Shown: positions 33,388 to 44,087, counted from the stretch's first letter. The stretch: DNA of 64,000 bases from Pseudomonadota bacterium (GCA_018816865.1 JAHIUW010000036.1:62001-126000); one strand, 5' to 3'. Numbers and translations are program-made. Notes: generated from the letters alone by a model not told the origin.

Positions 33388-35301
33388 CTAATTACCCAGC
33401 CTCACCCGCTGGCTGTAGTAGGCGGTGCCCCCGCCCAGATCGGTCTCGGTGGGCACGACCAGAGGATTCAGCCCCCGCCCAAAGCGCATCCAGCCGCCAC
33501 GGCGCAGCACCACGGCCTCCGGGTGCACGGTCTCGTCCAGGACCAGGCGCACCTCGGCCCGCCCACGCGGGGAGACGATGAACACCGGCCTGTCCAGGTC
33601 CAGGCCCGCCAGCGCCGGGCTTCGCTGCGCAATGAACGCCTCGGGCAGTCCCGGCCCCTCGTCGGGCGGGAACTGGGAATGGATGGTCTTTTTGCTGATC
33701 AACGTCAACAGGTGCAGGGGATACTCGCCCGCGATCTTCGGCTCCGGGCTCAGGACCTCCACGAACCGGAACCGTCCGTCCGGGTGCGCGAACCTGAGCC
33801 CCTCGAAGGCCACGGGAGGCCTGTGCGCCTTGGCAAAGCACCTGGCGCGCAGTTCGCCCAAGGTGATCTTCAGGCTCGGGGTCGCCACGCCGCGGGCCAG
33901 GGTCTCCTCCCGATCCGGCAGCACAACGGGCTCGGCGAGCCGCCTGCCCAACTCCTCCAAAATATCCCAGTCGTTGCGGGCCTCGCCCGGAGGGTCCTGG
34001 ACCTTGGCGGAATGGGCCACCCAGTCGTGCATGCAGGAACCCAGCACGTCCTCGCGCTCGGTCATCAGAGCGCAGGGCAGGATCAGGTCCGCACGCAGCG
34101 CCGTGTCCGTAAAAAAGGCCTCCACCGCCACCACGAAACCGCACTGGCCAAAGGCCTCGATGATCACGTCCCCGGCCGGGAACTGGTTGATGCAGTTGCT
34201 GCCGTCCACCCAGATCATCTCCACAGGCGGGTCGGCGCGCAGGATCGCCCGGCCGAGGTCGTGCACGGGCAGGGTACGCCGCGGCCTGCCCGCAGCACCC
34301 TCGTCCGCCCATGGGGCGAAGTTGCGACCCGAGGAGATATTGTAATGCGCCCCACCGCCGGACAGGCCCACATTGCCCGAAAGCAGGGCCACGGCGTCGA
34401 TCCAGCGCACGTTCTCGCCGCCATGCACGTAGCGTTGCAGGCCCCAGCCGATAATCGTGGCCGTGGGGCCGTCCGCTGCATACCAGTCCAGGACGGTCTC
34501 GTAGTCCGTGCGCGAGATGCCGCAGGCAGCCAGCAGCTCGTCCGTGTTCCGACCTGCCAACAGCCGTTGCAGCTCAGCGGTGTTGGCGGCAGCGTCCAGG
34601 ACGCCCTGGGGCACGCCCCGGGACAGCAGCCCCCGGCACAGGGCCGCGGCCAGGAAACGGTCCGTTCCCGGCCGGATCATGATGATCTGGTCTGAAAAAT
34701 CCTCGTTGCCGCTGGAGGCCGGGGAAATGGTCAGCACCCGGGTCCCGGCCTTGCTCGCGGCCTTGACGATGGCCGCCTGATGCACCGAGAAGCGCGAGAA
34801 GTCCCGGCCCCAGTTCACGATCCGCGCCGCGTGCAAAAGGTCTTCCGGCTGGTTGCTGTCCAGGACCCCGAAATCGGCGATGGAGGCCTCGATGCCGGCC
34901 TCGTCGCAGGGCGAGCCACTCAGGGTGGAACTGCCCATCCGTCCGAAGAACCAGTTGGAGACGCCCGCCAGCACCCCCCGGTAGCCGTGCCCCCGCAGAT
35001 GCAGGATGCGTTCGGGCCTGTCGCGCAGCTTGTTGATGCGCCGGGCGATGAGTTCCAAGGCCTCGTCCCAGGTCACGGGCCAATAATTGGCACCCTCTCG
35101 CACCAGGGGCTGGGTGATGCGTTCCGGGTGGGAGAGCATCCGGGGATACTTGGCGGTCTTGGCGCAGATAAAGCCCTTGGTGAAGGGATGCTCGGGGTTG
35201 CCCTTGAACGAACAGCTTCCGTCCTCGTTTTTGGTCACGAGGATGGAGCAACAATCCGGGCAGTCACGGGTGCAGGCGGAGACATACGAGGTGGTGCTCA
35301 T
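33388..35301 (-). CDS. Molybdopterin oxidoreductase (DMSO reductase superfamily), stand-alone
   Basis: 637 residues. The N-terminal [4Fe-4S] motif is C10-x3-C14-x2/3-C17/18 with the last ligand at Cys46 (KGFICAK); the bis-MGD domains follow, with GSPCDEAG at the usual metal-ligand loop, GWGLQRYVHGGENVRWID and the C-terminal MopB domain (PEAVVLRRGGWMRFG). The Mo/W ligand cannot be fixed by eye; the Cys or Ser in GSPC is a candidate. There is no Tat signal, so it is cytoplasmic. No electron-transfer or membrane subunit is adjacent, unlike formate dehydrogenase or thiosulfate/polysulfide reductase operons; the substrate is unknown. Confidence 0.85.
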   Translation of the reverse strand: MSTTSYVSACTRDCPDCCSILVTKNEDGSCSFKGNPEHPFTKGFICAKTAKYPRMLSHPERITQPLVREGANYWPVTWDEALELIARRINKLRDRPERILHLRGHGYRGVLAGVSNWFFGRMGSSTLSGSPCDEAGIEASIADFGVLDSNQPEDLLHAARIVNWGRDFSRFSVHQAAIVKAASKAGTRVLTISPASSGNEDFSDQIIMIRPGTDRFLAAALCRGLLSRGVPQGVLDAAANTAELQRLLAGRNTDELLAACGISRTDYETVLDWYAADGPTATIIGWGLQRYVHGGENVRWIDAVALLSGNVGLSGGGAHYNISSGRNFAPWADEGAAGRPRRTLPVHDLGRAILRADPPVEMIWVDGSNCINQFPAGDVIIEAFGQCGFVVAVEAFFTDTALRADLILPCALMTEREDVLGSCMHDWVAHSAKVQDPPGEARNDWDILEELGRRLAEPVVLPDREETLARGVATPSLKITLGELRARCFAKAHRPPVAFEGLRFAHPDGRFRFVEVLSPEPKIAGEYPLHLLTLISKKTIHSQFPPDEGPGLPEAFIAQRSPALAGLDLDRPVFIVSPRGRAEVRLVLDETVHPEAVVLRRGGWMRFGRGLNPLVVPTETDLGGGTAYYSQRVRLGN

Positions 35302-35511
35302 GCCCCTTCTGGTAGCCCAACCTGCCCCGGGGCGTAAAGTGCCAATCGCTCACGGACTCAGTCCGGGACTCGTCACCCCCTTCGTCCCTCCTTCGCTCTG
35401 CCCCCGGATCAACCTTTCGGCTCATGACGCTGCATCATAAAGGCTCCGCCCCCGCAGCCCTCGACCACGGGTGCAGTCCTGAGGATTCAGGCGGCAGCGG
35501 CACGACCACGC

Positions 35512-35553
35512 AAAAAGAAAGCCCCCGTCTCCGAATCTCGGAGGCGGGGGCTT
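35512..35553 (-). terminator. Terminator after gap
   Basis: AAGCCCCCGTCTCCGA and TCGGAGGCGGGGGCTT form a 16-bp stem (35519-35553) with one mismatch or wobble, followed on the minus strand by TCTTTTT. It closes the fba-gap operon. Beyond it, 35302-35511 separates the operon from the molybdoenzyme; nothing is recognised there. Confidence 0.88.
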
Positions 35554-35573
35554 CAGCAGTTCAAATCACGGAC

Positions 35574-36575
<1,002 letters not shown>

Positions 36576-36596
36576 CTATCTTTCCTTTGCGTTGCG

Positions 36597-37520
36597 TTAG
36601 ATCTTGTTGGAGCAGCCAAGGACATTCTTGATCTTATGCTGCACCATGTCCTTCACGGCCTGGCGCGCGGCACCCAGGTACTTGCGCGGGTCAAATTCCG
36701 AAGGGGTTTCCTTGAAGACCTTACGGATGACGGCGGTCATGGCCAGACGAATATCCGTATCGATATTGATCTTGCAGACGCCGAAGGTCGCGGCCTTGCG
36801 CAACAGGTCCTCGGGCACGCCCTTGGCCCCGGGGATGTCGCCGCCAAAGGCGTTGGCCATTTCCACGAGCTCCTGTGGCACCGAGGACGAACCGTGCAGC
36901 ACCAGGGGGTAGCCCGGCATGATCTGGGTGATCTTTTCCAGGCGCTCGAAGTCCAGGCGGGGTTTGCCGCTGAACTTGTAAGCCCCATGGCTGGTGCCGA
37001 TGGCAATGGCCAAGGAATCGCAACCCGAACGCTCCACGAACTCCACGGCCTGATCGGGGTCGGTGTAGACGTTTTCCTCGCTGACCACATGCTCCTCGAT
37101 ACCGGCCAGGCGGCCCAACTCGGCCTCGACCCAGACGCCCCTGTCATGGGCGTAGGCCACCACCTGCTTGGTGATCTTGATATTCTCGTCAAAGGACAGG
37201 TGCGAGCCGTCGTACATCACGGAGGTGAACCCACCGTCGATGCAGGCCTTGCAGATTTCGAAGTCCGCACCGTGGTCCAGATGCACGACCACCGGCAGAT
37301 CAGCCTCCAGCAACGCGGCCTCGATGAGTTTCATGAGATAGGTCTGGCTGGCGTATTTGCGGGCGCCGGCGGAGATCTGCAGGATCAGAGGGGCCTTTTC
37401 CGCTTCGGCGGCCATCATGATGCCCTGGATGATCTCCATATTGTTGACGTTGAAAGCGCCGACGGCATAGCCGCCCTTGTAAGCCTTCTCGAACATCTCT
37501 TTGGGTCCGGTCATGGGCAT
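36597..37520 (-). CDS. fba: Fructose-bisphosphate aldolase, class II
   Basis: 307 residues. Class II metal ligands are visible: VVVHLDHGADFEICKACIDGG (first His), the acidic segment VWVEAELGRLAGIE, AIGTSHGAYKF and LVLHGSSSVP with the later His residues; NIDTDIRLAMT is the phosphate-binding part. It cleaves fructose-1,6-bisphosphate to triose phosphates using zinc. The ATG at 37520 is behind GGAGGA. A sigma-70-type promoter lies about 130 bases upstream, leaving a long leader, and gap follows downstream. Confidence 0.95.
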   Translation of the reverse strand: MPMTGPKEMFEKAYKGGYAVGAFNVNNMEIIQGIMMAAEAEKAPLILQISAGARKYASQTYLMKLIEAALLEADLPVVVHLDHGADFEICKACIDGGFTSVMYDGSHLSFDENIKITKQVVAYAHDRGVWVEAELGRLAGIEEHVVSEENVYTDPDQAVEFVERSGCDSLAIAIGTSHGAYKFSGKPRLDFERLEKITQIMPGYPLVLHGSSSVPQELVEMANAFGGDIPGAKGVPEDLLRKAATFGVCKINIDTDIRLAMTAVIRKVFKETPSEFDPRKYLGAARQAVKDMVQHKIKNVLGCSNKI

Positions 37521-37651
37521 GGGGTCCTCCTCGAAAGGCTATGGTTCAGGGAAAGGTGCACGCGGCCCCTGTCCGGATAAATGCACGGTGAAGCCGCCGA
37601 GGCCGCCCCCCCGGGGTGCGGCACTCAAAGTGACATGCTGAAAGGACTTAT

Positions 37652-37680
37652 TTTATAGACTGAGCCCGGCAGGCTGTCAA
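37652..37680 (-). promoter_or_regulatory. Sigma-70-type promoter of fba-gap
   Basis: Minus strand TTGACA-N17-TATAAA: the -35 is at 37675-37680 and the -10 at 37652-37657. Five or six of six bases match each consensus hexamer. The TGA inside the -35 is the stop codon of surE, so the promoter begins exactly at the end of that gene. Confidence 0.85.
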
Positions 37681-38432
37681 CGAAGGGCCAGTGCACGAAG
37701 CCGAACCAGCATCTCGCTGTCCGTGAAATTGAAGCGCAGGGGCGTCAGGGTGATATGCCCGTCCCACAACAGCGCCCGGTCCGTATCCGGGGAGACCTTC
37801 TCCCGGGGGATTTCGCCCTCCAGCCAGTAGTAGTCCCGTCCGCGCGGGTCCTTGCGGGCCACATACCAGTCGCGGTAGGCAGCCGTGGTCTGGCGGCACA
37901 CGGTCAGCGGCTTGGCTTCGCCCAGGGGCAGGTTGGGAAAATTCAGATTCAGCACGCTCTGCGCGGGCAGTTGTCCCCAAGCCATGCGTCCCACGAACTC
38001 GGCGGTCCAGGCCGCCTGCTCCGAGGCGTCGGTGAAATTCCAGTCGTCCAGGGACACCGCCAGGGCGGGCAGGCCCATCAGCGCCCCCTCGGTGGCGGCG
38101 GAGACCGTGCCGGAATAGATGATGTCCACACCCACGTTGCAACCCGAGTTGATGCCCGAGACCACCAGATCCGGGGCCTGCTCCAAGAGCTGGGCCAGCG
38201 CCAGCTTCACGCAGTCCACGGGGGTGCCGTTGACACCGATGCCGCAAAAGCCGTTTTCACGAAACTGCTTCACCTTGAGGGGCATGGCCATGGTCACGGC
38301 GTGGCCCACGGCGGATTGCTCGGACACCGGGGCCACCACCTGCACGGTGTGCCCGGCGTCGCGCAGGGCCTTGTCCAGGGCGCGCAGGCCAGGGGCCTGG
38401 ATGCCGTCGTCATTGGTCAGCAAAATATTCAT
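37677..38432 (-). CDS. surE: 5'-nucleotidase SurE
   Basis: 251 residues. The N-terminal signature MNILLTNDDGIQAPGL with Asp8-Asp9 binds the metal; APVSEQSAVGHAVT and VVSGINSGCNVGVD complete the site. SurE is a metal-dependent nucleotidase/phosphatase with preference for nucleoside monophosphates. The ATG at 38432 begins the conserved N-terminus; a reading from 38474 adds 14 unrelated residues. It is divergent from the exoribonuclease gene across 194 bp. Confidence 0.95.
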   Translation of the reverse strand: MNILLTNDDGIQAPGLRALDKALRDAGHTVQVVAPVSEQSAVGHAVTMAMPLKVKQFRENGFCGIGVNGTPVDCVKLALAQLLEQAPDLVVSGINSGCNVGVDIIYSGTVSAATEGALMGLPALAVSLDDWNFTDASEQAAWTAEFVGRMAWGQLPAQSVLNLNFPNLPLGEAKPLTVCRQTTAAYRDWYVARKDPRGRDYYWLEGEIPREKVSPDTDRALLWDGHITLTPLRFNFTDSEMLVRLRALALR

Positions 38433-38626
38433 TCTGTCCTGATATCCTTCGTATTTCTGATTGGTGCCGCGCACAACAGGCCTGGCGGACTGTTCTCCCC
38501 CAACCTAGCCCAGCAGGGCCGGGTTCGCAATCCCGAGCCCGCACCTTCTGCAATTGCACCCACGGGGCATGTCTGGTATCCAAATGCAACCATTGTCCTC
38601 AACGTAACCACTGACCCCACTGGAAC

Positions 38627-39670
38627 ATGACGCAGAAAACGACCTTCATCCGGGATCTGATCCCCGGACAGCCTGTGGACGACATCTTTCTTTTGGCTTC
38701 GGCTCAGCAGGGCCAGGCCAAAAACGGTCCGTTCTGGTCTCTGACGCTCACGGACCGCTCCGGCGAAATACCCACCAAGATCTTCAGCCCCCAGGCCCAG
38801 GCCATCACCAGCCTGGCCGCCGGGCAGTTCGTGCGAGTGCGCGGACTTGTGGGCACCTACCGCGACCAGCCCCAGGTGGTCGCCGACTCGGCCCAGGTCG
38901 TGGACCCGTCCGAGAACGGCCTGCAACTGGCTGACTTCGTCCCCGCCAGCGAGCGCGACCCCGAAGACATGCTCGCGGACCTGGAAAAGCTCTGCAAGGA
39001 CAACATCCGCCACAAGCCCTTGCGCGTGCTGGTGCGCAATGTGCTCACCGACCAGGCCATCAAGGAGCGCATCATGCCCGCGCCCGGGGCCGTGAGCATC
39101 CACCACGCCTACGCTGGGGGGCTGGTGGAACACACCCTGGCCGTGTGTCGCCTGTGCATGTCCTTCTGTGAACTCTACCCCGAACTGGACCGCCAGGTGC
39201 TCCTGGCCGCCGCCGTGTTCCACGACCTGGGCAAAGCCTGGGAATACGCCCAGGGTCCGGTGCGCCAACACACCGACGAAGGCCGCCTCCTGGGCCATAT
39301 CCAACTGGGACTCACCGTCATCGAGCCGTTCATCGCCAAGGCCCTGGAAAAGGGGTTGGAACCCGAGGTGGCGATGCACCTGAAACACATCATCGTCAGC
39401 CACCACGGCGAGCTGGAATTCGGCTCGCCCAAGCGCCCCAAGACCCCCGAGGCCTTTGCCCTGCATTTTGCGGACAACCTGGATGCCAAGCTGAAGACGG
39501 TGGCAGAGGCCATCGAGCCCACCGTACCCGAGGAAGAGACCGGCTGGAGCCCATTTGTGCGCTCGCTTGGCCGGTACGTGTACAAGCCCCTGCGGACCCC
39601 CGACCCCGTCGAAAGCAACGGCGACGACAAAAAGGATGAGCAACAGTGTTTATTACCTTTGAAGGCATAG
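38627..39670 (+). CDS. 3'-5' exoribonuclease, YhaM family (OB-fold plus HD domain)
   Basis: 347 residues. The N-terminal nucleic-acid-binding OB fold (about 10-105; [29 protein letters not shown]) is followed by an HD hydrolase domain (about 150-310; [44 protein letters not shown]) with all expected His/Asp metal ligands. YhaM of Bacillus is a 3'-5' exonuclease on RNA and DNA. It overlaps the tmk start by 25 bases, so the two are co-expressed. Confidence 0.9.
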   Translation: MTQKTTFIRDLIPGQPVDDIFLLASAQQGQAKNGPFWSLTLTDRSGEIPTKIFSPQAQAITSLAAGQFVRVRGLVGTYRDQPQVVADSAQVVDPSENGLQLADFVPASERDPEDMLADLEKLCKDNIRHKPLRVLVRNVLTDQAIKERIMPAPGAVSIHHAYAGGLVEHTLAVCRLCMSFCELYPELDRQVLLAAAVFHDLGKAWEYAQGPVRQHTDEGRLLGHIQLGLTVIEPFIAKALEKGLEPEVAMHLKHIIVSHHGELEFGSPKRPKTPEAFALHFADNLDAKLKTVAEAIEPTVPEEETGWSPFVRSLGRYVYKPLRTPDPVESNGDDKKDEQQCLLPLKA

Positions 39671-40326
39671 AGGGCTCAGGGAAATCCACGGTCATGGCCC
39701 GGGTACAGGAACACCTGGAGGCCCAGGGCTTTGATGTGTTGCGCACCCTGGAGCCCGGCGGCAGCCGCCTGGGCCGTCAGCTGCGCAAGATTCTGCTGGG
39801 CATGGAGAGCCGCGACCTGACCGGCGAGAGCGAGCTGTTCCTGTATCTGGCGGACCGCGCCCAGCACGTGGCCTCCATCATCCGCCCCGCCCTGGAGGCC
39901 GGAAAAATTGTGCTCTCGGACCGCTACGCGGACTCCACCGTGGTCTACCAGGGCTACGGACGCGGCCTGGACCCCAAGCTGCTGCACACCTTGAATGACG
40001 TGGCCACGGCGGGCCTGTGGCCCGACCTGACGCTGCTCTTCGACCTGACTCCCGAGGTGGGCCTGAAACGCGCCCTGACCCGCAACCTGCGCGAGGGGCT
40101 GGCCGATTCCGAAGGCCGCTTCGAGGCCGAGAGTCTGGAATTCCACGAACGCATCCGCGAGGGCTACCTGACCTGGGGCTCGCTGTACCGCAAGCGCTTC
40201 CGCATCGTGAACGCCGAGCAGGGACTGGCCGAGGTGGTACGCGACGCCATCGAGACCATCGACCAAAACCTGGTCAAACGCGCCGACTCCGGCGAAGGCC
40301 CCAAACCCAAGACCCTGCGGGACTAG
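39646..40326 (+). CDS. tmk: Thymidylate kinase
   Basis: 226 residues. P-loop GIEGSGKST (about 7-15), [13 protein letters not shown] and the [18 protein letters not shown] lid/substrate region identify dTMP kinase. The last 20 residues (Lys/Pro-rich) are an extension. It starts with GTG at 39646 inside the end of the exoribonuclease gene. The PGG motif takes the place of the usual P-G-G-T; otherwise it is standard. It supplies dTDP for DNA synthesis. Confidence 0.95.
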   Translation: MFITFEGIEGSGKSTVMARVQEHLEAQGFDVLRTLEPGGSRLGRQLRKILLGMESRDLTGESELFLYLADRAQHVASIIRPALEAGKIVLSDRYADSTVVYQGYGRGLDPKLLHTLNDVATAGLWPDLTLLFDLTPEVGLKRALTRNLREGLADSEGRFEAESLEFHERIREGYLTWGSLYRKRFRIVNAEQGLAEVVRDAIETIDQNLVKRADSGEGPKPKTLRD

Positions 40327-40329
40327 CCC

Positions 40330-41085
40330 ATGCCTGCGGCGATCACCGGCGTGATCCTGACCTTCAACGGCGAGAAATGGCTGGAACAGACCCTGGCCAG
40401 CCTGGACTTTTGCGACACGCTGCTGGTGGTGGACTCCGGCAGCACGGACAGAACGCTGGCCATTGCCGAGGCCGCCGGGGCGCAGGTCCTGCACCGCGAC
40501 TGGGAGGGCACCATCCCCCAGTTCAGATTCGCCTTCGAGCACGTCAAGACCCCCTGGATCATCACCCTGGACCAGGACGAATTCCTGTCCCCGGAGCTGA
40601 AAAAAAGCGTCACGAGCGCCCTGGACGCACCGGGAGACACGGGCGGCTTCTGGTGCCCGCGCCGCTCCTGGTATCTGGACCGCTTCATCCGCCACAGCGG
40701 TTGGTATCCGGATCTGTTGCTGCGGGTCTTTCGCCTGGACCAGGTGCAGATCCGGGGCATGCTGCCCCACGAGGAATTCCACCCCACGGGCACCACCGCG
40801 CGCCTGACCGGCGACATCGTGCACTACCCCTATGCCGATCTGGCCGAGCACCTGGACAAAATCAATGCCTACACCTCGCTGGCCGCCCGCGAGATGGCCG
40901 CCAAGGGCAGACGCGCCAACGTGACCAAGGCCCTGGCCCACGCCGTGGGCAAATTCACCAAGCAGTACCTGCTCAAACAAGGCTTCCGCGATGGTCGCGC
41001 CGGGCTGGTGCTGGCCGTGCATTCCTTCCTCTACGCCTTCCAGAAATACATGAAGCTGGTGGAGCTGAACCGCCGGGATTCCTGA
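40330..41085 (+). CDS. Family 2 glycosyltransferase, WaaE/KdtX-like
   Basis: 251 residues. GT-A fold: ITGVILTFNGEKWLEQTLASL, then VVDSGSTDRTLAIA, and the metal motif in ITLDQDEFLSPE. The central RHSGWYPDLLLRVFR and the EHLDKINAYTSLAARE segment are typical of LPS-core beta-1,4-glucosyltransferases (WaaE). It would add a sugar to LPS core or a related glycan on the cytoplasmic face. It follows tmk by 3 bases, so it is in the same transcript. Confidence 0.85.
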   Translation: MPAAITGVILTFNGEKWLEQTLASLDFCDTLLVVDSGSTDRTLAIAEAAGAQVLHRDWEGTIPQFRFAFEHVKTPWIITLDQDEFLSPELKKSVTSALDAPGDTGGFWCPRRSWYLDRFIRHSGWYPDLLLRVFRLDQVQIRGMLPHEEFHPTGTTARLTGDIVHYPYADLAEHLDKINAYTSLAAREMAAKGRRANVTKALAHAVGKFTKQYLLKQGFRDGRAGLVLAVHSFLYAFQKYMKLVELNRRDS

Positions 41086-41481
41086 GCGGCCCGCCCCATA
41101 CGACGCGAGACCAACCCGCCACAGCACCGAGCCGCCCCCCTGCGCACCACAAAGCCCAGCTGCACGGAATTCCCTCCCCTTTGACCTGCCCTGCGGTTAC
41201 TTTTTGCATACCGCGTTCTCATTTCTCTACTTTTCTGCTAGGATGTGACTCCCACATAGGGCAACCATCATGATCCATACAGCACACGCATACCAACCCG
41301 AAAGACTGCGCCAGACCTCCCTGGTCTTCTTCGGTCCGGGCGGTGGGCCAAACAACTTGTTCATCTCCGGTGGCCACCCGCTGCGCGCGACCACCGTTTT
41401 CCCACCCCGCAACGCACCCATCCCCCGACCAAAAAAAATTGCCCGCCTGCAAGACCAGCTCCCCGGCAAGAGTTTCCTGCC
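41086..41481 (+). other. 396-base gap before the amino-acid ABC operon
   Basis: No convincing gene. A promoter may lie near 41220-41245 (TTCTCA-N17-TAGGAT, weak -35). A 71-codon ORF at 41270-41485 ends in an ATGA overlap with the permease start and has AGGGC upstream; it resembles no family and is left uncalled. The leader is otherwise GC-rich with no clear riboswitch. Confidence 0.35.
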
Positions 41482-42318
41482 ATGACCGCCCTCAGCCAAA
41501 TTCCGGGCCGCCCCCCGGACCGCAGCCTGTCCCTGGCTCGCAGCCTGCGCGCCCACTACAAGGACTTCGCGCTCTACGCCCTGCTGCTGGGGGCCGTGGC
41601 CTGGTTCATCGCCTCGGGCGAACAGGGCCTGGGCTACCACTGGAAGTGGTACCGTATGCCCCGCTACCTGTTCACTTCCGAGGGCGGCGTGTTCGGTGCC
41701 GGGCCGCTGTTGCAGGGACTCTTCGTCACCTTCAAGATCACCGGTCTGTCCATGGTCCTGGCCATGGGTTTCGGCCTGGGCGCGGCCATGCTGCGCCAAT
41801 CCGAATCCTTCAGTGCGCGGCTCATGGCCCGGGGCTATGTGGAGTTCATCCGCAACACCCCGCTGCTGACACAGATCTTCTTCATCTACTACGTCATCGC
41901 CCCGGTGCTGGGCATGGACGGCTTCGCCTCCGCCGTACTGGCCCTGTCCTTGTTCGAGGGGGCCTATGCCTCGGAAATCTTCCGCGCGGGCATCGTCTCC
42001 GTGCACGAGGGCCAGTGGGAAGCCGCCTACAGCCTGGGCCTGTCGCGCTTCGACACCTACCGCACCGTCATCGTGCCCCAGGCCGTGAGGCGTGTGCTGC
42101 CGCCGCTGACCGGGGTGGCCGTGTCGCTGATCAAGGACTCATCCCTGGCCAGCACCATCGCCATCTACGAACTGACCCAACATGGCAACGTCATCTCCTC
42201 GGACACCTTCATGGTCTTCGAGGTCTGGTTCACCGTTGCCGCCATCTACCTGTGCATCACCCTGCCGCTGTCGCTCACCGTGGCCGCCATGGAAAAACGC
42301 CTAAAGGTACAAGAGTAA
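41482..42318 (+). CDS. Polar amino acid ABC transporter permease (first)
   Basis: 278 residues of the HisM/GlnP type. After a 25-residue cytoplasmic N-terminus there is one helix ([16 protein letters not shown]) and then the permease core of four to five helices. The EAA loop motif is [26 protein letters not shown], and [16 protein letters not shown] is the hallmark of polar amino-acid permeases. It forms a heterodimer with the permease at 44088. The order permease-ATPase-SBP-permease is a known arrangement. The substrate is probably glutamate, glutamine, aspartate or a similar polar amino acid. Confidence 0.93.
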   Translation: MTALSQIPGRPPDRSLSLARSLRAHYKDFALYALLLGAVAWFIASGEQGLGYHWKWYRMPRYLFTSEGGVFGAGPLLQGLFVTFKITGLSMVLAMGFGLGAAMLRQSESFSARLMARGYVEFIRNTPLLTQIFFIYYVIAPVLGMDGFASAVLALSLFEGAYASEIFRAGIVSVHEGQWEAAYSLGLSRFDTYRTVIVPQAVRRVLPPLTGVAVSLIKDSSLASTIAIYELTQHGNVISSDTFMVFEVWFTVAAIYLCITLPLSLTVAAMEKRLKVQE

Positions 42319-42320
42319 CC

Positions 42321-43094
42321 ATGAAGATGAACAACCTGACCAGCGAGGCCAAGTGCCTCGGCCAAGAAATCATCTCGGCCCAAGGGCTGACCAAAACCTT
42401 CCCCAGCGGAGTACGCGCCCTGGACGGCGTCTCCCTGTCCGTACGCCAGTGCGAGGTGGTGGTAGTCATCGGTCCGTCCGGGTCGGGCAAGTCCACCCTG
42501 CTCAGGTGCCTGAACGGCCTGGAGGAGGTGGACGAGGGGCAGGTGTCCATCGGGGGCACGCGGCTGGACGACTCCCCGGCCAATCGCCTGCTGATCCGCA
42601 CGGAGACGGGCATGGTCTTCCAGTCCTTCAACCTCTTCCCGCACATGACGGTCCTGGAGAACATCAACCTCGCCCAAAAGCTGGTGCGCAAGAAGTCCAC
42701 GGCCCAGGCCACGGAAACGACCCTGGAACTGTTGGAACGCGTGGGCCTCGGCGACAAGCGCGACAGCCACCCGGCCCAACTTTCCGGGGGCCAGCAGCAA
42801 CGCGTGGCCATTGCCCGCGCCCTGGCCATGAACCCCAGGATCATGCTTTTTGACGAGGCCACCAGTGCCCTGGACCCGGAGATGATCGGCGAGGTGCTGG
42901 AGGTCATGAAGGACCTGGCCCACGCAGGCATGACCATGGTCGTCGTGACCCACGAGATGGGCTTCGCGCGCGAGGCCGGGGACCGCGTGCTCTTCATGGA
43001 GGATGGCCGCGTGGTGGAAGAAGCCCCGGTGGCCGAGTTTTTTGACAACCCGCAACAGGAACGGACCCGGCTGTTCCTGAGCCAGATTTTGTAG
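42321..43094 (+). CDS. Polar amino acid ABC transporter ATP-binding protein
   Basis: 257 residues of the GlnQ/HisP type. Walker [11 protein letters not shown]-loop [16 protein letters not shown], signature LSGGQQQR, Walker [15 protein letters not shown] and switch [10 protein letters not shown] are intact. ATG at 42321 is two bases after the permease stop. The N-terminal 20 residues precede the usual start of the domain and are slightly long. It powers the transporter. Confidence 0.95.
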   Translation: MKMNNLTSEAKCLGQEIISAQGLTKTFPSGVRALDGVSLSVRQCEVVVVIGPSGSGKSTLLRCLNGLEEVDEGQVSIGGTRLDDSPANRLLIRTETGMVFQSFNLFPHMTVLENINLAQKLVRKKSTAQATETTLELLERVGLGDKRDSHPAQLSGGQQQRVAIARALAMNPRIMLFDEATSALDPEMIGEVLEVMKDLAHAGMTMVVVTHEMGFAREAGDRVLFMEDGRVVEEAPVAEFFDNPQQERTRLFLSQIL

Positions 43095-43103
43095 AGAAGG
43101 AAC

Positions 43104-43120
43104 GCCCCCCCCAAGGGGGC
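43104..43120 (+). other. Short hairpin between the ATPase and solute-binding protein genes
   Basis: GCCCCC (43104-43109), loop CCCAA, GGGGGC (43115-43120). There is no T-run. It lies 9 bases past the ATPase stop and 23 before the binding-protein ATG; it could protect the downstream message. Confidence 0.4.
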
Positions 43121-43143
43121 AAGACCCCATAAGGAGAAGACAC

Positions 43144-43971
43144 ATGGCCAAAGTATCAAGACTGACCCTGGCCCTGGCGCTGGCCCTGCTTGTCTGCACG
43201 GCCACGGCCCAGGCAGCCAGCACCGGAATGCAACTGACCAATGAAAGCACGCTCACCAAGGTCATGGAGCGCGGGGTGCTGCGCGTCGGATTCGACACCT
43301 TCGTGCCCTGGGCCATGAAGGACAAGACCGGCCAGTTCATCGGCTTCGAGATCGACGTGGCCCGGCGCTTCGCCGAGGACCTGGGCGTGGAGATCGAGCT
43401 GGTGCCCACCGCCTGGAAGGGCATCATCCCCTCGCTGCTGGCGGGCAAGTTCGACATCCTGATCGGCGGCATGTCCATCCGCGCCGACCGCGCGCAGCAG
43501 GTCTATTTCAGCCTGCCCTACTACTATTCGGGCCAGTCCCTGGTGGCCAACAAGAAGCTGGCCGAGGGCTTCAAGAGCCTCGAGGACTTCAACAAGCCCG
43601 AGGTGACCATTGCCGTGCGCACCGGCACCACGGCCCAGAAAGCCGCCGAGCGCTTCCTGCCCAAGGCCCAGCTGAAGCTCTTCGACAAGGAGCCCCAGGC
43701 CGTGCAGGATCTGCTCATGGGCCGCGCCCACGCCTTCATCAGCATGGCGCCCCTGCCCGCCCAGGAGGCCGTGAAGAACCCGGACAAGCTGTTCATGCCG
43801 CTGACGGACAACCTGACCAACGAGCCCAACGGCATCGCCATCCGCAAGGGCGACCCGGACTTCCTGAACTACATCAACAGCTGGATTCTGGCCGTGCAGG
43901 GCGAGAACTGGATTCAGGACCGCTACCACTACTGGTTCGAGACCATGGATTGGAAGGGTCAGGTGGAATAG
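43144..43971 (+). CDS. Amino acid ABC transporter substrate-binding protein
   Basis: 275 residues. A Sec signal peptide (KVSRLTLALALALLVCTATAQA, cleavage about residue 24) precedes a family-3 solute-binding domain: VMERGVLRVGFDTFVPWAM, FEIDVARRFAEDLG, and the ligand site in RADRAQQVYFSLPYYY and VRTGTTAQKAAERF. It binds the substrate in the periplasm and delivers it to the permeases at 41482 and 44088. ATG at 43144 follows AAGGAGA. A strong hairpin after it suggests it is made in excess. Confidence 0.94.
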   Translation: MAKVSRLTLALALALLVCTATAQAASTGMQLTNESTLTKVMERGVLRVGFDTFVPWAMKDKTGQFIGFEIDVARRFAEDLGVEIELVPTAWKGIIPSLLAGKFDILIGGMSIRADRAQQVYFSLPYYYSGQSLVANKKLAEGFKSLEDFNKPEVTIAVRTGTTAQKAAERFLPKAQLKLFDKEPQAVQDLLMGRAHAFISMAPLPAQEAVKNPDKLFMPLTDNLTNEPNGIAIRKGDPDFLNYINSWILAVQGENWIQDRYHYWFETMDWKGQVE

Positions 43972-44039
43972 CCTCGCGGCCTCAAGGAACGGGAACGGCT
44001 GCTCGCGAGAACAGGCGACTCGACCCACAATGACACTCA

Positions 44040-44065
44040 GGCGCGCCCGCACGGGCGGGCGCGCC
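44040..44065 (+). other. Strong intercistronic hairpin after the substrate-binding protein gene
   Basis: GGCGCGCCCGC (44040-44050), loop ACGG, GCGGGCGCGCC (44055-44065): 11 perfect GC pairs and no T-run. It lies 69 bases after the binding-protein stop and 22 before the second permease ATG. Such stem-loops after a binding-protein gene (malE-malF type) stabilise the upstream message or reduce read-through, and would fit the usual excess of binding protein. Confidence 0.7.
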
Positions 44066-44087
44066 ACACATTTCAAGCTTGGTTTGC

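Noticed and set aside
35316-35340. Sigma-54-like TGGCAC before the molybdoenzyme gene
   Set aside because: No GC dinucleotide at the -12 position.
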